Source: Thermoplasmatota archaeon (lineage in GTDB: Archaea; Thermoplasmatota; JAQUQK01). Taken from it: a DNA stretch of 47,060 nt. The notes under the pieces were generated by a model, which searched no databases, was not told where the DNA came from, and saw only the letters and a program-made list of their open reading frames with translations. The stretch lies in the NCBI GenBank assembly GCA_028716125.1, contig JAQUQK010000001.1:1-47060 (forward strand), read 5' to 3'. Positions 22,203 to 30,837 of this stretch are shown here, piece after piece (the first letter of the stretch is position 1; every line of letters begins with the position of its first letter). A program made the position numbers and the translations under genes.

Positions 22203-23216
22203 CTAGAAGAAATCGAGCCGTTTTTGCTTCGGCGCAAGCGCTTTTTCTAGCTTCTCAATCGCCCCGCCAACGCGCTCCCGCGAAAATTCAAACTCGCCGC
22301 AGACGATGGAGATTATGCGCTCCCGATCGGGCTTGCCGAAAACTATTGAATACTCATCGGTCACATTGGGCTTCAGGAAAATTTCCTGTATTTCCGCATA
22401 TCCCGTTTCGGGCTGGCTTATCGCTTTCAATATACTTCCCAAATCGGGATGTTCTTTTACTAGCTTGAGCGCCTTTTTCGGGCCGATGCCGTAAATGCCT
22501 TCGTTGAAATCAGTTCCGACAAGGTAGCCCATGTCCACAAGACGCTCCCGCGTGACGCCAAGCGAAGAAAGAGTTTCTTCCAGTTCTATTATTTCCGGTT
22601 CGATGTCAACGTATGTATTCTTGCGCGGAAGCTTGCGCCTGCCAGTGATTGCAAGGTTGCGGATGAGCCGGGGCGCGCCGAAAAGAAGAGCGTCAAAATC
22701 CTGGGACGCGCAAGCATAAACGTCGCCCTTTCTTGCCATGTGGCTCGCCTGCGCTTCCCCTTCGGAAGGCGCCTGCACGAATGGCAAACCCATCGCCGAA
22801 AGAAGGGTTTTGGCCTGCTCGACCATTTCCTTTGTGAGGCGCGACGTCTGCATCGCCTTGCTTCTTGCGGCTTCAACGTCGCCGCGCTCGAGTGCTTCCT
22901 TCCAATCTTTTTCCGCTTCCACTTTCCTATCGGAGCGCTCCTTTATCGTGGATCGCTTGAGTTCGTGCGGCTTTCCATCGAATACGAAAACGGGTTTTAT
23001 GCCGGCTTCCAGAAGGCTTGATGTGCGGTATATCAAACCAGAAATGTGGGAAGTAACACGTCCCTTAGAATCCATTAGGGGAGTGCCGTCGGGCTGGCGG
23101 ATTATAGAGAGAAACTGGTATATTGTGTTGTATGCGTCAACTGCGATTGTCCTGCCGGAAATGTCTTTTAATGAAATCGTGCGCGCGGGAATTATGCCGC
23201 CGAGGTCTACTCCCAT
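22203..23216 (-). CDS. fen: flap endonuclease FEN1
   Basis: The 337-residue protein is a standard archaeal FEN1, which cuts 5' flaps in Okazaki-fragment maturation and repair. It starts MGVDLGGIIPARTISLKD, the N-terminal active-site region, with VDAYNTIYQFL after it; FVFDGKPHELK gives a metal Asp; APSEGEAQASHMARKGD is the I-domain signature with acidic ligands; SQDFDALLFGAPRLIRNL and GTDFNEGIYGIGPKKALKL (H2TH) follow. The C-terminus KRLDFF is a PCNA-interaction (PIP-like) motif. A TATA box lies 31 bp upstream. Its neighbour pfkB ends just before its promoter and is probably a separate unit. Confidence 0.96.
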   Translation of the reverse strand: MGVDLGGIIPARTISLKDISGRTIAVDAYNTIYQFLSIIRQPDGTPLMDSKGRVTSHISGLIYRTSSLLEAGIKPVFVFDGKPHELKRSTIKERSDRKVEAEKDWKEALERGDVEAARSKAMQTSRLTKEMVEQAKTLLSAMGLPFVQAPSEGEAQASHMARKGDVYACASQDFDALLFGAPRLIRNLAITGRRKLPRKNTYVDIEPEIIELEETLSSLGVTRERLVDMGYLVGTDFNEGIYGIGPKKALKLVKEHPDLGSILKAISQPETGYAEIQEIFLKPNVTDEYSIVFGKPDRERIISIVCGEFEFSRERVGGAIEKLEKALAPKQKRLDFF

Positions 23217-23241
23217 TTTATCCGCGATAAATCGGAGGCGC

Positions 23242-23251
23242 GATTATAAAA
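23242..23251 (-). promoter_or_regulatory. TATA box of fen
   Basis: TTTTATAATC on the minus strand predicts a start near 23221, leaving a leader of only about 5 nt before ATG 23216. Confidence 0.55.
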
Positions 23252-23258
23252 TTAGAGG

Positions 23259-23300
23259 CAAAAAAATAATTGAAACGACAATTGAAAAATGGAAGGCAGG
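23259..23300 (-). terminator. T-rich terminator of pfkB gene
   Basis: After the pfkB stop the minus strand has CATTTTTCAATTG and TTATTTTTTTGCC, with runs of five and seven T. Confidence 0.45.
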
Positions 23301-24254
23301 TTATGCCTTCTCTATCTCGACGTCCTTGCGGTGCTTCCTTATGAATTCCGTGTATTCTCCAAGGGTTGGCGAGCTTTGCGCGCCTTCGCGCTGGATTTTG
23401 AGCGCCGCAACTGCGGTTGCCTGTATTACCGAATTCTTGACGTCCATTCCGTTGATTATTCCTGTCACGAATCCGCCTGCGAACGCATCGCCTGCGCCGA
23501 GCGTGTCAACTACATCCACTTTGAATGACTTGATCTTGAATGCTTCGCTTGGGGTGCGAACGTACGTCGGGTCCTTGCCTGACTTTATAACATATGTGAT
23601 TTTCTTCTTTATTCCTTTCTCGAGTATATCTACTATTTCCTCAACATCCTTGTCGTCGGTGGTTTCAGCAAGCTGGGCAGCTTCCTTCTTGTTTATGAGT
23701 ATGTAATCCGTGTTGTTGAGGATGTGCATTAGCTTGTGGTAGCCACGGGACGATATTGACCTTCCGGGGTCGAATGAAACTTTGACGCCGGCTTCCACCG
23801 CAAGCTTGGAGGCGCGCTCGAGGCATTCAAGGTCCGTGCCCGTCATGTGGAGCATCGTGGAGCATTCTATGAATTCCTTTCTCACGTCATGCTTCATAAG
23901 AGCAGAGTTTGCGCCGAGCATTTCCATTATTTCGACTTCGCCTTCCACATTCACCGCGATTATGGATACGCCGGTGGATTCCCCATATGCGATCTTGACG
24001 TGCGTCGGGTCTACGCCTTCTGAGATGAAATTGTCGATGAGATATTTGCCGTAGTCGTCAAAGCCGATTGCGCCGCACATCGCCGAATTTATGCCGAGGC
24101 GCGATGCCGCGACTGCGACGTTGCACGCCGAGCCGCCTGCGCTGTACTTTATCCTGCCATTAGTAAAAGAAGTCCTGTCCGGCTTTGGAAATTCGTGCAG
24201 ATAGCATCTTACGTCGTAAAGTATGTGCCCAATCGTGGCAAGCTGGTGCGTCAT
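23301..24254 (-). CDS. PfkB/ribokinase-family sugar kinase
   Basis: The 317 residues fit the PfkB family, whose members phosphorylate sugars or nucleosides with ATP. The first signature is GGSACNVAVAASRLG, followed by GAIGFDDYGKYL. VKVSFDPGRS and YILINKKEAAQL are mid-domain blocks. DTLGAGDAFAGGFVTG is the second PfkB signature with the catalytic Asp and anion hole. Substrate cannot be told: ribose, fructose-type and nucleoside kinases share these motifs. There is no clear TATA box; instead the upstream region has phased TTGAAA repeats, so control may be unusual. It could feed sugars released by the surface glycosidases into glycolysis, which is inference. Confidence 0.9.
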   Translation of the reverse strand: MTHQLATIGHILYDVRCYLHEFPKPDRTSFTNGRIKYSAGGSACNVAVAASRLGINSAMCGAIGFDDYGKYLIDNFISEGVDPTHVKIAYGESTGVSIIAVNVEGEVEIMEMLGANSALMKHDVRKEFIECSTMLHMTGTDLECLERASKLAVEAGVKVSFDPGRSISSRGYHKLMHILNNTDYILINKKEAAQLAETTDDKDVEEIVDILEKGIKKKITYVIKSGKDPTYVRTPSEAFKIKSFKVDVVDTLGAGDAFAGGFVTGIINGMDVKNSVIQATAVAALKIQREGAQSSPTLGEYTEFIRKHRKDVEIEKA

Positions 24255-24268
24255 TTCATCAAACCCCG

Positions 24269-24338
24269 TTTCAAGTTGATTTCAAAGTGGTTTCAATCAG
24301 ATTTCAATTGATTCCAAGCCGATTTCAACTCGTTTTAA
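24269..24338. repeat. seven helically phased TTGAAA-type repeats upstream of pfkB
   Basis: On the plus strand TTTCAA occurs at 24269, 24280, 24291 and 24302 (steps of exactly 11), then TTCCAA at 24312, TTTCAA at 24323 and TTTTAA at 24333. Every unit is 10-11 bp from the next, one helical turn, so all face the same side of the DNA. The array begins about 15 bp upstream of the pfkB ATG and replaces an obvious TATA box. It could be a regulator-binding array or a small tandem-repeat expansion. Confidence 0.65.
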
Positions 24339-24462
24339 CCCCTTCGGTGTATCGCCAATTTCTTTAAAACGATTTCATGAACATGGCGGCAGAAGATACT
24401 GACCAGGGGCAGACCAGAGCACCCATCCAGGCATAATTTCCAGCACCCCATCACTCAACAAC

Positions 24463-24471
24463 ATTTATAGG
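24463..24471 (+). promoter_or_regulatory. TATA box of porCDAB
   Basis: ATTTATAGG precedes ATG 24503 by about 36 bp, giving a leader of about 10 nt. An in-frame TTG at 24488 is too close for this TATA box. Confidence 0.5.
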
Positions 24472-24502
24472 ATTTTACCGTATTCGGTTGCTCGGTCATT
24501 TT

Positions 24503-25066
24503 ATGTATGAAGTTCGCTTTCACGGAAGAGGCGGACAGGGCGCTGTGACGGCTGCCGAGATATTGGCGGTCGCGGCCTTCAGCGAAGGCAAATACACGCA
24601 GTCGTTCCCTGTGTTCGGTGTTGAGAGAAGAGGAGCGCCGGTTGCGGCGTTTTTGCGCATGGACGACAAGGCGATAAGGGCGAGATACCAGATTTACGAG
24701 CCCGACGCGGTCATTGTCCTTGACCCCAGCCTGATATCTGTAGTTGACGTTTCTGCTGGAGTAAAGAGCGACGGCGTAATAATCATCAACACCACCAAGC
24801 ATCCGTCGGACTTCAACTTTGACAGCAAGAAAGTCGTCACCGTTGATGCGACAGGAATTGCGCTCAAGAACAAGCTCGGCTCTGCCACAAACCCGATTGT
24901 CAACAGCACCATTCTCGGCGCATATGCCAAGGTCATGGAAATCATGGGCAAGAAGGGCAAGACCGGAATAAATGCGCTTCTGGATGCAGTCCGCTACAAG
25001 TCCCCCGCAAAGAAGGAAGAGAACGTCGCGGCGACAAAGGAAGCATACGAAACCGCGAAGGTGTGA
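24503..25066 (+). CDS. porC: pyruvate:ferredoxin oxidoreductase gamma subunit
   Basis: This subunit of about 187 residues begins YEVRFHGRGGQGAVTAAEIL, the gamma-domain signature. It contains FPVFGVERRGAPVAAFLRM and SVVDVSAGVKSDGVIIINT, both typical of PorC/VorC. In the complex it helps bind CoA. It is the first gene of porCDAB, which has the standard archaeal four-subunit order. The complex oxidises pyruvate to acetyl-CoA, reducing ferredoxin in the cytoplasm. Start ATG 24503 was chosen because family members begin at this motif. Confidence 0.95.
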   Translation: MYEVRFHGRGGQGAVTAAEILAVAAFSEGKYTQSFPVFGVERRGAPVAAFLRMDDKAIRARYQIYEPDAVIVLDPSLISVVDVSAGVKSDGVIIINTTKHPSDFNFDSKKVVTVDATGIALKNKLGSATNPIVNSTILGAYAKVMEIMGKKGKTGINALLDAVRYKSPAKKEENVAATKEAYETAKV

Positions 25067-25087
25067 TTGGAGAAATCAGGTGAGATT

Positions 25088-25366
25088 ATGGTTACCAAAA
25101 TCACGAAAGGATGCGTAATATACAACTCGCCCACTAGCCTTGGGAACAAGACAGGCGGCTGGCGAACGATGAAGCCAGTGGTCGACGAGGAGAAGTGCAA
25201 GAAGTGCAACATCTGCTGGCAGTTCTGCCCCGATTCATCGATAGAACCGGCGGACCGCAAGGCGAACAAGGCAATCAAGATCAACTACGACTACTGCAAG
25301 GGATGCGGCATCTGCGCGGCGGAATGCCCGTTCAAGGCAATCACGATGGTAATGGAGGAGAAGTGA
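25088..25366 (+). CDS. porD: pyruvate:ferredoxin oxidoreductase delta subunit (ferredoxin-like)
   Basis: The 92-residue protein holds two [4Fe-4S] cluster motifs: CKKCNICWQFCP and CKGCGICAAECP. N-terminal GGWRTMKPVVDEEKC is typical of PorD. It passes electrons from the TPP site region to free ferredoxin. ATG 25088 has AGGTGA 5 nt upstream, which decides it over the earlier in-frame start at 25067. It lies 21 nt after porC. Confidence 0.96.
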   Translation: MVTKITKGCVIYNSPTSLGNKTGGWRTMKPVVDEEKCKKCNICWQFCPDSSIEPADRKANKAIKINYDYCKGCGICAAECPFKAITMVMEEK

Positions 25367-25370
25367 GCAC

Positions 25371-26558
25371 ATGTCAAGAAAGATAGTCAAGGGCGCGGAA
25401 GCGATGGCGATTGCGGGAAAACTCGCAAAGCCCGACGTAGTTCCTGCGTTCCCAATAACACCATCCACCACATTCCCTGAGAAAATGAGCGAATACGTTG
25501 CGTGCGGCGAGCTGCCGAACACCGAGTTCGTTCCAGTGGAATCGGAGCACAGCGCAATGAGCGCTGCGATTGCAGCATCCGCAACAGGAGCGCGCACCTG
25601 CACTGCAACCTCGTCACAGGGTCTTGCCCTGATGCACGAAATGCTCTTCATTGCAGCAGGAATGCGCCTGCCAATAGTCCTCTTCGATGCAAACCGCGCG
25701 CTCTCTGCACCTCTAAATATCTGGGGCGACCAGCAGGACTCAATATCCGAAAGGGATGCGGGCTGGATACACTTCTATGGCGAGAATGCGCAGGAAGGCC
25801 TCGACCTTATGCTCATGGCATTCAGGGTTGCGGAAGACAAGCGCGTCCTTTTGCCCACAATGGTTGGAATTGACGGCTTCGTTCTCACGCACACAAGCGA
25901 ACCGGTTGATGTTCCAGAACAGAAGGCAGTCGATGATTTCCTGCCGCAATACAAGGCGGAGCACTGCTATCTCGATCCGGAAAGGCCGACAACAGTCGGA
26001 GCATTCGCGCCTCCGGAATATTATATGGAAACCCGCTACCAGCTTGACGAAGCAGTCCACTCATCTGGACCTGTGATTGACGAAGTGTTCGCAGACTTCG
26101 AAAAGCGCTTCGGACGCAAATATAGCAAAATAGAATACTATGGCGACAGGGATGCTGAAGTCGTCTTCGTTGCAATTGGCTCGCTTTGCGGAACCCTCAA
26201 GGACTGGATCGACGAGCACCGCGCAAAGGGCCAGAAAGTCGGCCTCGTGCGCATAATCGTCTACAGGCCGTTCCCGTTCAAGGAACTTAAGGCGGCGCTC
26301 GCAAATGCGAAGATTGTGGCCGTGGTTGACAGAAGCATCAGCCTCGGATACGGCGGACCGGTTTTCTCGGAACTCGCAGCAGCATTCGTCAATGATGCAA
26401 AACGCCCGCTCTTCAAGAGTTTCATAATAGGGCTTGGCGGACGCGACATAAAGCTGAACGACTTCGAGAACATATACAACGCCGCTTCGGCTGACCTAAA
26501 GGCCGGAAAGGTCAACGAGAAAATGCATTGGGTGAACATAAACAAGGAGATGTTGTAA
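25371..26558 (+). CDS. porA: pyruvate:ferredoxin oxidoreductase alpha subunit
   Basis: The 395-residue subunit starts KIVKGAEAMAIAGKLAKPDV and has PAFPITPSTTFPEKM, ESEHSAMSAAIAASATGART and TATSSQGLALMHEMLF, the PorA pyrimidine-domain blocks. NRALSAPLNIWGDQQDS carries the substrate-region residues. The remainder is the C-terminal domain including GLVRIIVYRPFPFKEL. It starts 4 nt after the porD stop with GGAGAAGTGA upstream, so translation is coupled. Pyruvate rather than branched 2-oxoacids is favoured by the overall likeness to PorA. Confidence 0.95.
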   Translation: MSRKIVKGAEAMAIAGKLAKPDVVPAFPITPSTTFPEKMSEYVACGELPNTEFVPVESEHSAMSAAIAASATGARTCTATSSQGLALMHEMLFIAAGMRLPIVLFDANRALSAPLNIWGDQQDSISERDAGWIHFYGENAQEGLDLMLMAFRVAEDKRVLLPTMVGIDGFVLTHTSEPVDVPEQKAVDDFLPQYKAEHCYLDPERPTTVGAFAPPEYYMETRYQLDEAVHSSGPVIDEVFADFEKRFGRKYSKIEYYGDRDAEVVFVAIGSLCGTLKDWIDEHRAKGQKVGLVRIIVYRPFPFKELKAALANAKIVAVVDRSISLGYGGPVFSELAAAFVNDAKRPLFKSFIIGLGGRDIKLNDFENIYNAASADLKAGKVNEKMHWVNINKEML

Positions 26559-27458
26559 ATGGCAGATTTGCTTGCACCAGGCCACCGCGGATGCGCGGGA
26601 TGCCCGGCATCGATTTGCGTGCGCCAGGTTCTTGACGCAGCAGGCCCGAACACGATTTGCACAAACGCCACCGGATGCCTGGAAGTCATGACGACCCCTT
26701 ACCCGGAAACGGCATGGAAAGTCCCATGGGCGCATTCGGCATTCGAGAACTCGGCCGCAATGGCTTCCGGAATCGAGGCGGCATACAAAGCATTGAACAG
26801 GCGCAACGGCACGAACAAGAAGCCAAACATCATAGCATTCGCCGGAGACGGCGGAACTTTCGATATCGGACTTCAGGCATTGTCTGGCGCTCTCGAGCGC
26901 GGGCACCGCATGCTCTTCGTATGCTACGACAACGAGGCATACATGAATACGGGCATACAGCGCTGCTCGTCAAGCCCGATTGGCGCATGGACGACCACGA
27001 GCCCCGAAGGCTCGTGCAGCTCTGGAAAGACCCAGCGCAAGAAGCCGATTGCAATGATTGCTGCGGCGCACGACATTCCGTACGTTGCAACAGCGTGCAT
27101 ATCATACCCGCAGGACCTGAAAGCAAAGGTAAAGAAGGCGCTATCCTTCGACGGCCCGTCCTTCCTGCACGTATTCGCGCCCTGCCCGACTGGCTGGAGA
27201 TTCCCAAGCGAAAAGACGATTGCAATGGGAAAACTTGCGGTTGAAACCGGTGTATTCGTGCTATATGAAATGACTGATGCTGAGCCGATGAAGCCAATAG
27301 TCACCGTAAAGCCAAAAGAATTCCGCCCTGTCGAAGAATACCTGCAGGCGCAGGGACGCTTCGCCCACCTCTTCAAGCCCAAGCGCGACGAAGTGACCTT
27401 GAAGCGCATCCAGGAAGACGTGGACAGGAAGCTCAAGTGGGTTGGACTGAAACCATAA
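26559..27458 (+). CDS. porB: pyruvate:ferredoxin oxidoreductase beta subunit
   Basis: This 299-residue subunit binds thiamine diphosphate and a proximal [4Fe-4S] cluster. GHRGCAGCPASICVRQVL gives the first cluster Cys residues; ATGCLEVMTTPYP follows; GDGGTFDIGLQALSGA with the CYDNEAYMNTG block is the TPP-Mg motif; CSSSPIGAWTTTSPEG is also typical. It starts directly after the porA TAA with no gap, its Shine-Dalgarno (GGAGATG) being inside porA. T-rich DNA after its stop ends the operon. Confidence 0.95.
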   Translation: MADLLAPGHRGCAGCPASICVRQVLDAAGPNTICTNATGCLEVMTTPYPETAWKVPWAHSAFENSAAMASGIEAAYKALNRRNGTNKKPNIIAFAGDGGTFDIGLQALSGALERGHRMLFVCYDNEAYMNTGIQRCSSSPIGAWTTTSPEGSCSSGKTQRKKPIAMIAAAHDIPYVATACISYPQDLKAKVKKALSFDGPSFLHVFAPCPTGWRFPSEKTIAMGKLAVETGVFVLYEMTDAEPMKPIVTVKPKEFRPVEEYLQAQGRFAHLFKPKRDEVTLKRIQEDVDRKLKWVGLKP

Positions 27459-27466
27459 TTGGCCAA

Positions 27467-27508
27467 CTTTCTTTTTTATTTTCCTCCCATTTTTTACAAC
27501 TTTTTGGG
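27467..27508 (+). terminator. T-rich terminator of por operon
   Basis: Successive T-runs (cttttttatttt, cattttttac, ctttttggg) follow the porB stop. Confidence 0.5.
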
Positions 27509-27537
27509 TAAATTCGGGACCAATTTGGAAAAAACCC

Positions 27538-27545
27538 TTTAATTA
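27538..27545 (+). promoter_or_regulatory. TATA box of exported Lon-type protease gene
   Basis: TTTAATTA is centred 30 bp before ATG 27572. Confidence 0.5.
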
Positions 27546-27571
27546 CAATAACAATTCCACCCGCGATCACA

Positions 27572-29563
27572 ATGAAGGCGCAACTGAAATTCACTGCATC
27601 GCTCTTTCTTGCCGTTATGCTTCTAGCACCCGCAATTCAATTTGCTGACGCAACGGAAGTCCAAAGCATACAGGTCGAACGCAGGATCGTTACTGTCTAC
27701 GCCCCCGCGGTAGGCCAACTTGCAAACGGAACGATGGTTGGATCGCTTTCCACTATTCAAATAACCGTGCAGTCAAACGGCTCCGGAATGGTATTTGTTG
27801 ACACGATGCCCCTGACGGAGATAGACATGCAGGGCTCGGCAAGGCTTGCAGTGAACGTCGCTTGCTCGGTGACGGGCAAGAACTGCTCGAATTATGATTT
27901 CTATTTCGTCGTGCGCTCCCAGTCGCAGGTAATAGGCGGACCTTCTGCAGGCGGAGTGATGTGCACGGGAGTGATTGCGGCGCTCGAAGATTGGGAAATA
28001 TACAACCACACCATGATGACCGGAATGATAAATCCTGACGGAAGCATCGGGCCAATCGGCGGCATTCCTTACAAGGCGCAGGCCGTGGCCGAGGCGGGCG
28101 CGAGCCGCTTCCTCATTCCATACGGTCAGGGCAACATAACCGAAATGGTGACAGAGACATATGTTCAGGGCGGAATGGTAATCCAAAGGACAGTGCCCAA
28201 GGAGATAAACATAATAGAATACGCCAAGAGCAAATGGAACCTTGACGTCGTGGAGATAAGGGACATTTACGACGCCGTATATTGGATGACCGGGCACGAT
28301 GCAAAGAAAAACGCTTCCCAAAATCCAGTGACAAGCGAAAAATATACTGCAATAATGAAGGATTTGGCCGAGTCGCTGATGGAGAGGGCAAACGAAAGCT
28401 TCTCTAATGCGACTGGGGCGTTCAACGGTTTTCCAAATACGATGCACTCGAAGCAATATAAATCCGAAGTGCAGTCATACTACAATTATGCGAGCGATGC
28501 GCTGAATGCGTCGATTGATTCATACAACATAGGAGAATATTACACGACAAGCAGCAAGTGCTTCCAGGCATCATGGTATTCCAGATTTGTGGTCTATGCG
28601 TCGGGATTTTTCGAGAACGACAGCTTCTCTTATGTATCCGGCATTATTGAAAATTCATCGGAAACTGTTGGAACCATAATGGAAAACGTATTGAATCACA
28701 GCAAGAACATAACGTCAATCGAGCAACTTGAGGCGTTCGGGGGCGCACAGCAGCGCATATTTGAGGCAAATGAAAGCGCAGGCAGCGCAAAGAGAGTGCT
28801 GGACAACCCCATGCCAACATACGATGCCTGCCTTTCGTCCATCGGCGATGCGTCATACGCAGTCGAGCGTGCCGAGAGCGCTACCTGGTGGATGGAGATA
28901 GGGCAGAAATTCGCCGGAAATTCCACGCTCAATGAAACTAAAATAATGTCCGCATCAGAGGAATATGTGCAGAGCGCAAGTGAGATAATAGCGTACGCGA
29001 CTGCGCTTCAAATCGACGTTTCCGGGGCGCAAGATTTGGTTTCAAAGGCAGAGAATGCACTTGATTTGGGACTTTTGCCGCTTGGGCTTTTCTACGCAAT
29101 AGAAGGATATGCGGATGCAACCAATTCGGTCGAGACTTTCGGGTATGACTCAATTCCTGCATGGAAAATAGAGAAGGCATCCGAAGTGGCAAATTCATAC
29201 ATAGACGAATCCAGGTCGCTTGGAGTGGAGCCTGTGCTCGCAGTAAGCTACTACGAATTCGCCAAGTCACTTTATGCGCAGGATCCTTCCGCCAACTCGG
29301 CAAGCGCGCTCCTTTACATGAAATATTCCGCAATGATAGCAAAACTTTCCGGTTTCATACTCAACGCAAATGCGGAGACGGCACAATGGGAGACAATAAA
29401 GGTTGGAACCGGCAGGGAAATATACGTGACAGAAGCGCCCGCATACGTGACATGGATATATGCTGCGATAATTTTTGCCGCAGGTCTTGGGCTTGGATTT
29501 TCGGCGGTCGTGCTCTTTGCAGGAAAGCAAACGAGGAAAGGCACGAGGAGGCGCGCCAAATAA
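27572..29563 (+). CDS. exported, membrane-anchored Lon-type (S16) serine protease
   Basis: The 663 residues start with a signal peptide (ending near FADATEV) rather than a lipobox. A Lon proteolytic domain follows, with Ser125 in GGPSAGGVM and Lys168 in GPIGGIPYKAQAVAEAGA; the 43-residue spacing equals that of the Ser-Lys dyad of bacterial Lon. No AAA+ ATPase domain is present. A long, mostly helical region with many Asn glycosylation sequons (NESF, NASI, NHSKN) leads to one C-terminal membrane helix (IYAAIIFAAGLGLGFSAVVLF) and a basic tail (RKGTRRRAK). So the protease faces outward, anchored at its C-terminus. ATP-free exported S16 proteases are known in archaea; the substrate here is unknown. 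Confidence 0.9.
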   Translation: MKAQLKFTASLFLAVMLLAPAIQFADATEVQSIQVERRIVTVYAPAVGQLANGTMVGSLSTIQITVQSNGSGMVFVDTMPLTEIDMQGSARLAVNVACSVTGKNCSNYDFYFVVRSQSQVIGGPSAGGVMCTGVIAALEDWEIYNHTMMTGMINPDGSIGPIGGIPYKAQAVAEAGASRFLIPYGQGNITEMVTETYVQGGMVIQRTVPKEINIIEYAKSKWNLDVVEIRDIYDAVYWMTGHDAKKNASQNPVTSEKYTAIMKDLAESLMERANESFSNATGAFNGFPNTMHSKQYKSEVQSYYNYASDALNASIDSYNIGEYYTTSSKCFQASWYSRFVVYASGFFENDSFSYVSGIIENSSETVGTIMENVLNHSKNITSIEQLEAFGGAQQRIFEANESAGSAKRVLDNPMPTYDACLSSIGDASYAVERAESATWWMEIGQKFAGNSTLNETKIMSASEEYVQSASEIIAYATALQIDVSGAQDLVSKAENALDLGLLPLGLFYAIEGYADATNSVETFGYDSIPAWKIEKASEVANSYIDESRSLGVEPVLAVSYYEFAKSLYAQDPSANSASALLYMKYSAMIAKLSGFILNANAETAQWETIKVGTGREIYVTEAPAYVTWIYAAIIFAAGLGLGFSAVVLFAGKQTRKGTRRRAK

Positions 29564-29578
29564 TCGGCGTGCGCGCCT

Positions 29579-29587
29579 GATATATAA
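29579..29587 (+). promoter_or_regulatory. TATA box of MFS gene
   Basis: GATATATAA is centred 27 bp before ATG 29610 and supports that leaderless start over frames opening further upstream. Confidence 0.65.
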
Positions 29588-29609
29588 CCGGTTTTTGTAT
29601 TCGGGTAGG

Positions 29610-30833
29610 ATGGACCGCAACATAAAGACGATACTCGCGGCCGTTGTCCTGCTTCAGGCAGGGATGGCCGCTTACTCCAACTTCTTCTCGGTTTACATCG
29701 CCGAGATAACAGGCGGGAGCTACATGGCGGTTGCCGTCTTTGCCGCATTGCCGTTTGCAGCTTATGCATTCACGTCCCGAATTTGGGGTGTTCTTTCGGA
29801 TTTCTTTGGCGCCCGCAGGCCTTTCATGATATGGGGCCTTTTTGCGATGGGGGCGCTTACTGCGCTTTTCATTCCGTTCTTCAACTCCGCTGCGATGATC
29901 ATTGGGATATCAACCGTGGTATCGCTTGCAAATGCGGTTTTCATGCCGGCGATGCTTGCAGCGGTTTCCCATGACACCGAGAACAGCGGAAAGGCGCTTG
30001 GGCTTTTCGACGGGGCTGCTGCCCTGGGATGGGGTGCAGGCTCTATGGCCATGGGACTTATGGCAAAATTCGCCTCAACGGATCTCAAAGGCGATTTCTC
30101 GATGATATTCATGTTCTCTTCGGCGGCGATACTGCTCGCGTCAATAGTGGTAATGATTTTCTTCCACAGGCTTAAACTGAAGCGTATGGAAGGCAAACTT
30201 TCAGACATGGTAAAATCCACATACAAAATATCTTCCTCCAGCCCCCTTCTGCCCCTGCTTTACATTGCAGTGCTTCTTGGCTGGTTTGCGCTCTTCTGGT
30301 ACGTCCCATTAATCAAGCTGAACCTCTTCGACGACTTTGCGGGCGGCGACTGGCTGCTTTACGGCGCGGCGCACGCGGCCGCGAGTTTCACATCAATATT
30401 TGCAAGCCCGTTCGCTGGAAGGCTTTGCGACCGCATCGGCGGGCAGAGGATTATGATGGGGGCGATGGCCGCATACATGGTTTACATACCGGCCGCAGTG
30501 TTCTTCGCGCACGACAAGCTGATATTCATAATTCTCTGGATGCTGCCGATATGGAGCTTCTTCAACGTGGGAATATACAGTTCAGGGGCGCGCCTTTCCA
30601 AGATTGAGCACAGGGCGGAAACGATGGGGACGCTTGAGTCATGCAGGGACCTTGCTGGAACTGCGGCGCCGCTTGGCAGCGGAAGGCTTGCAAGTGCAAT
30701 AGGCAGAAACCAGTCTATAGTGTTTGCTCCCCTCTTCCTCGTCGGAGCGTTTATTGCAATGCTGCTGCTGCGCAGGAAGCAGGCAATGGAAGAAAAGGCA
30801 ACTCTTTTTACCCAAAAGACAATATCCCGCTGA
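29610..30833 (+). CDS. major facilitator superfamily transporter
   Basis: About 407 residues with twelve likely membrane helices. The loop after helix two, WGVLSDFFGARRPFMIWG, is the MFS loop 2-3 motif (D-x-x-G-R-R type), and a related loop in the second half reads FAGRLCDRIGGQRIMMG. N-terminal DRNIKTILAAVVLLQAGMAAYS starts the first helix. Start ATG 29610 is set by TATA spacing; an open frame reaching 29475 would overlap the protease gene. Substrate is unknown; sugar or drug export/import are possible. It lies directly upstream of the RNase Z gene. Confidence 0.88.
   Translation: MDRNIKTILAAVVLLQAGMAAYSNFFSVYIAEITGGSYMAVAVFAALPFAAYAFTSRIWGVLSDFFGARRPFMIWGLFAMGALTALFIPFFNSAAMIIGISTVVSLANAVFMPAMLAAVSHDTENSGKALGLFDGAAALGWGAGSMAMGLMAKFASTDLKGDFSMIFMFSSAAILLASIVVMIFFHRLKLKRMEGKLSDMVKSTYKISSSSPLLPLLYIAVLLGWFALFWYVPLIKLNLFDDFAGGDWLLYGAAHAAASFTSIFASPFAGRLCDRIGGQRIMMGAMAAYMVYIPAAVFFAHDKLIFIILWMLPIWSFFNVGIYSSGARLSKIEHRAETMGTLESCRDLAGTAAPLGSGRLASAIGRNQSIVFAPLFLVGAFIAMLLLRRKQAMEEKATLFTQKTISR
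30804..30811 (+). promoter_or_regulatory. TATA-like box of rnz
   Basis: CTTTTTAC within the end of the MFS gene lies 30 bp before ATG 30838. It is a weak match, so co-transcription with the MFS gene is possible. Confidence 0.35.
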
Positions 30834-30837
30834 ACAC

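Noticed and set aside
22738..23706. 322-codon frame antisense to fen and pfkB
   Set aside because: It crosses the fen promoter and two well-supported genes, and its protein has no family likeness.
24269..24338. CRISPR array
   Set aside because: Units are only 10-11 bp apart with no spacer-sized gaps and no cas genes nearby.
24377..24436. 19-codon frame between pfkB and porC (starts MNMAAED)
   Set aside because: It has no Shine-Dalgarno, the nearby TTTAAAAC lies too close to act as its TATA box, and the peptide has no recognisable feature.
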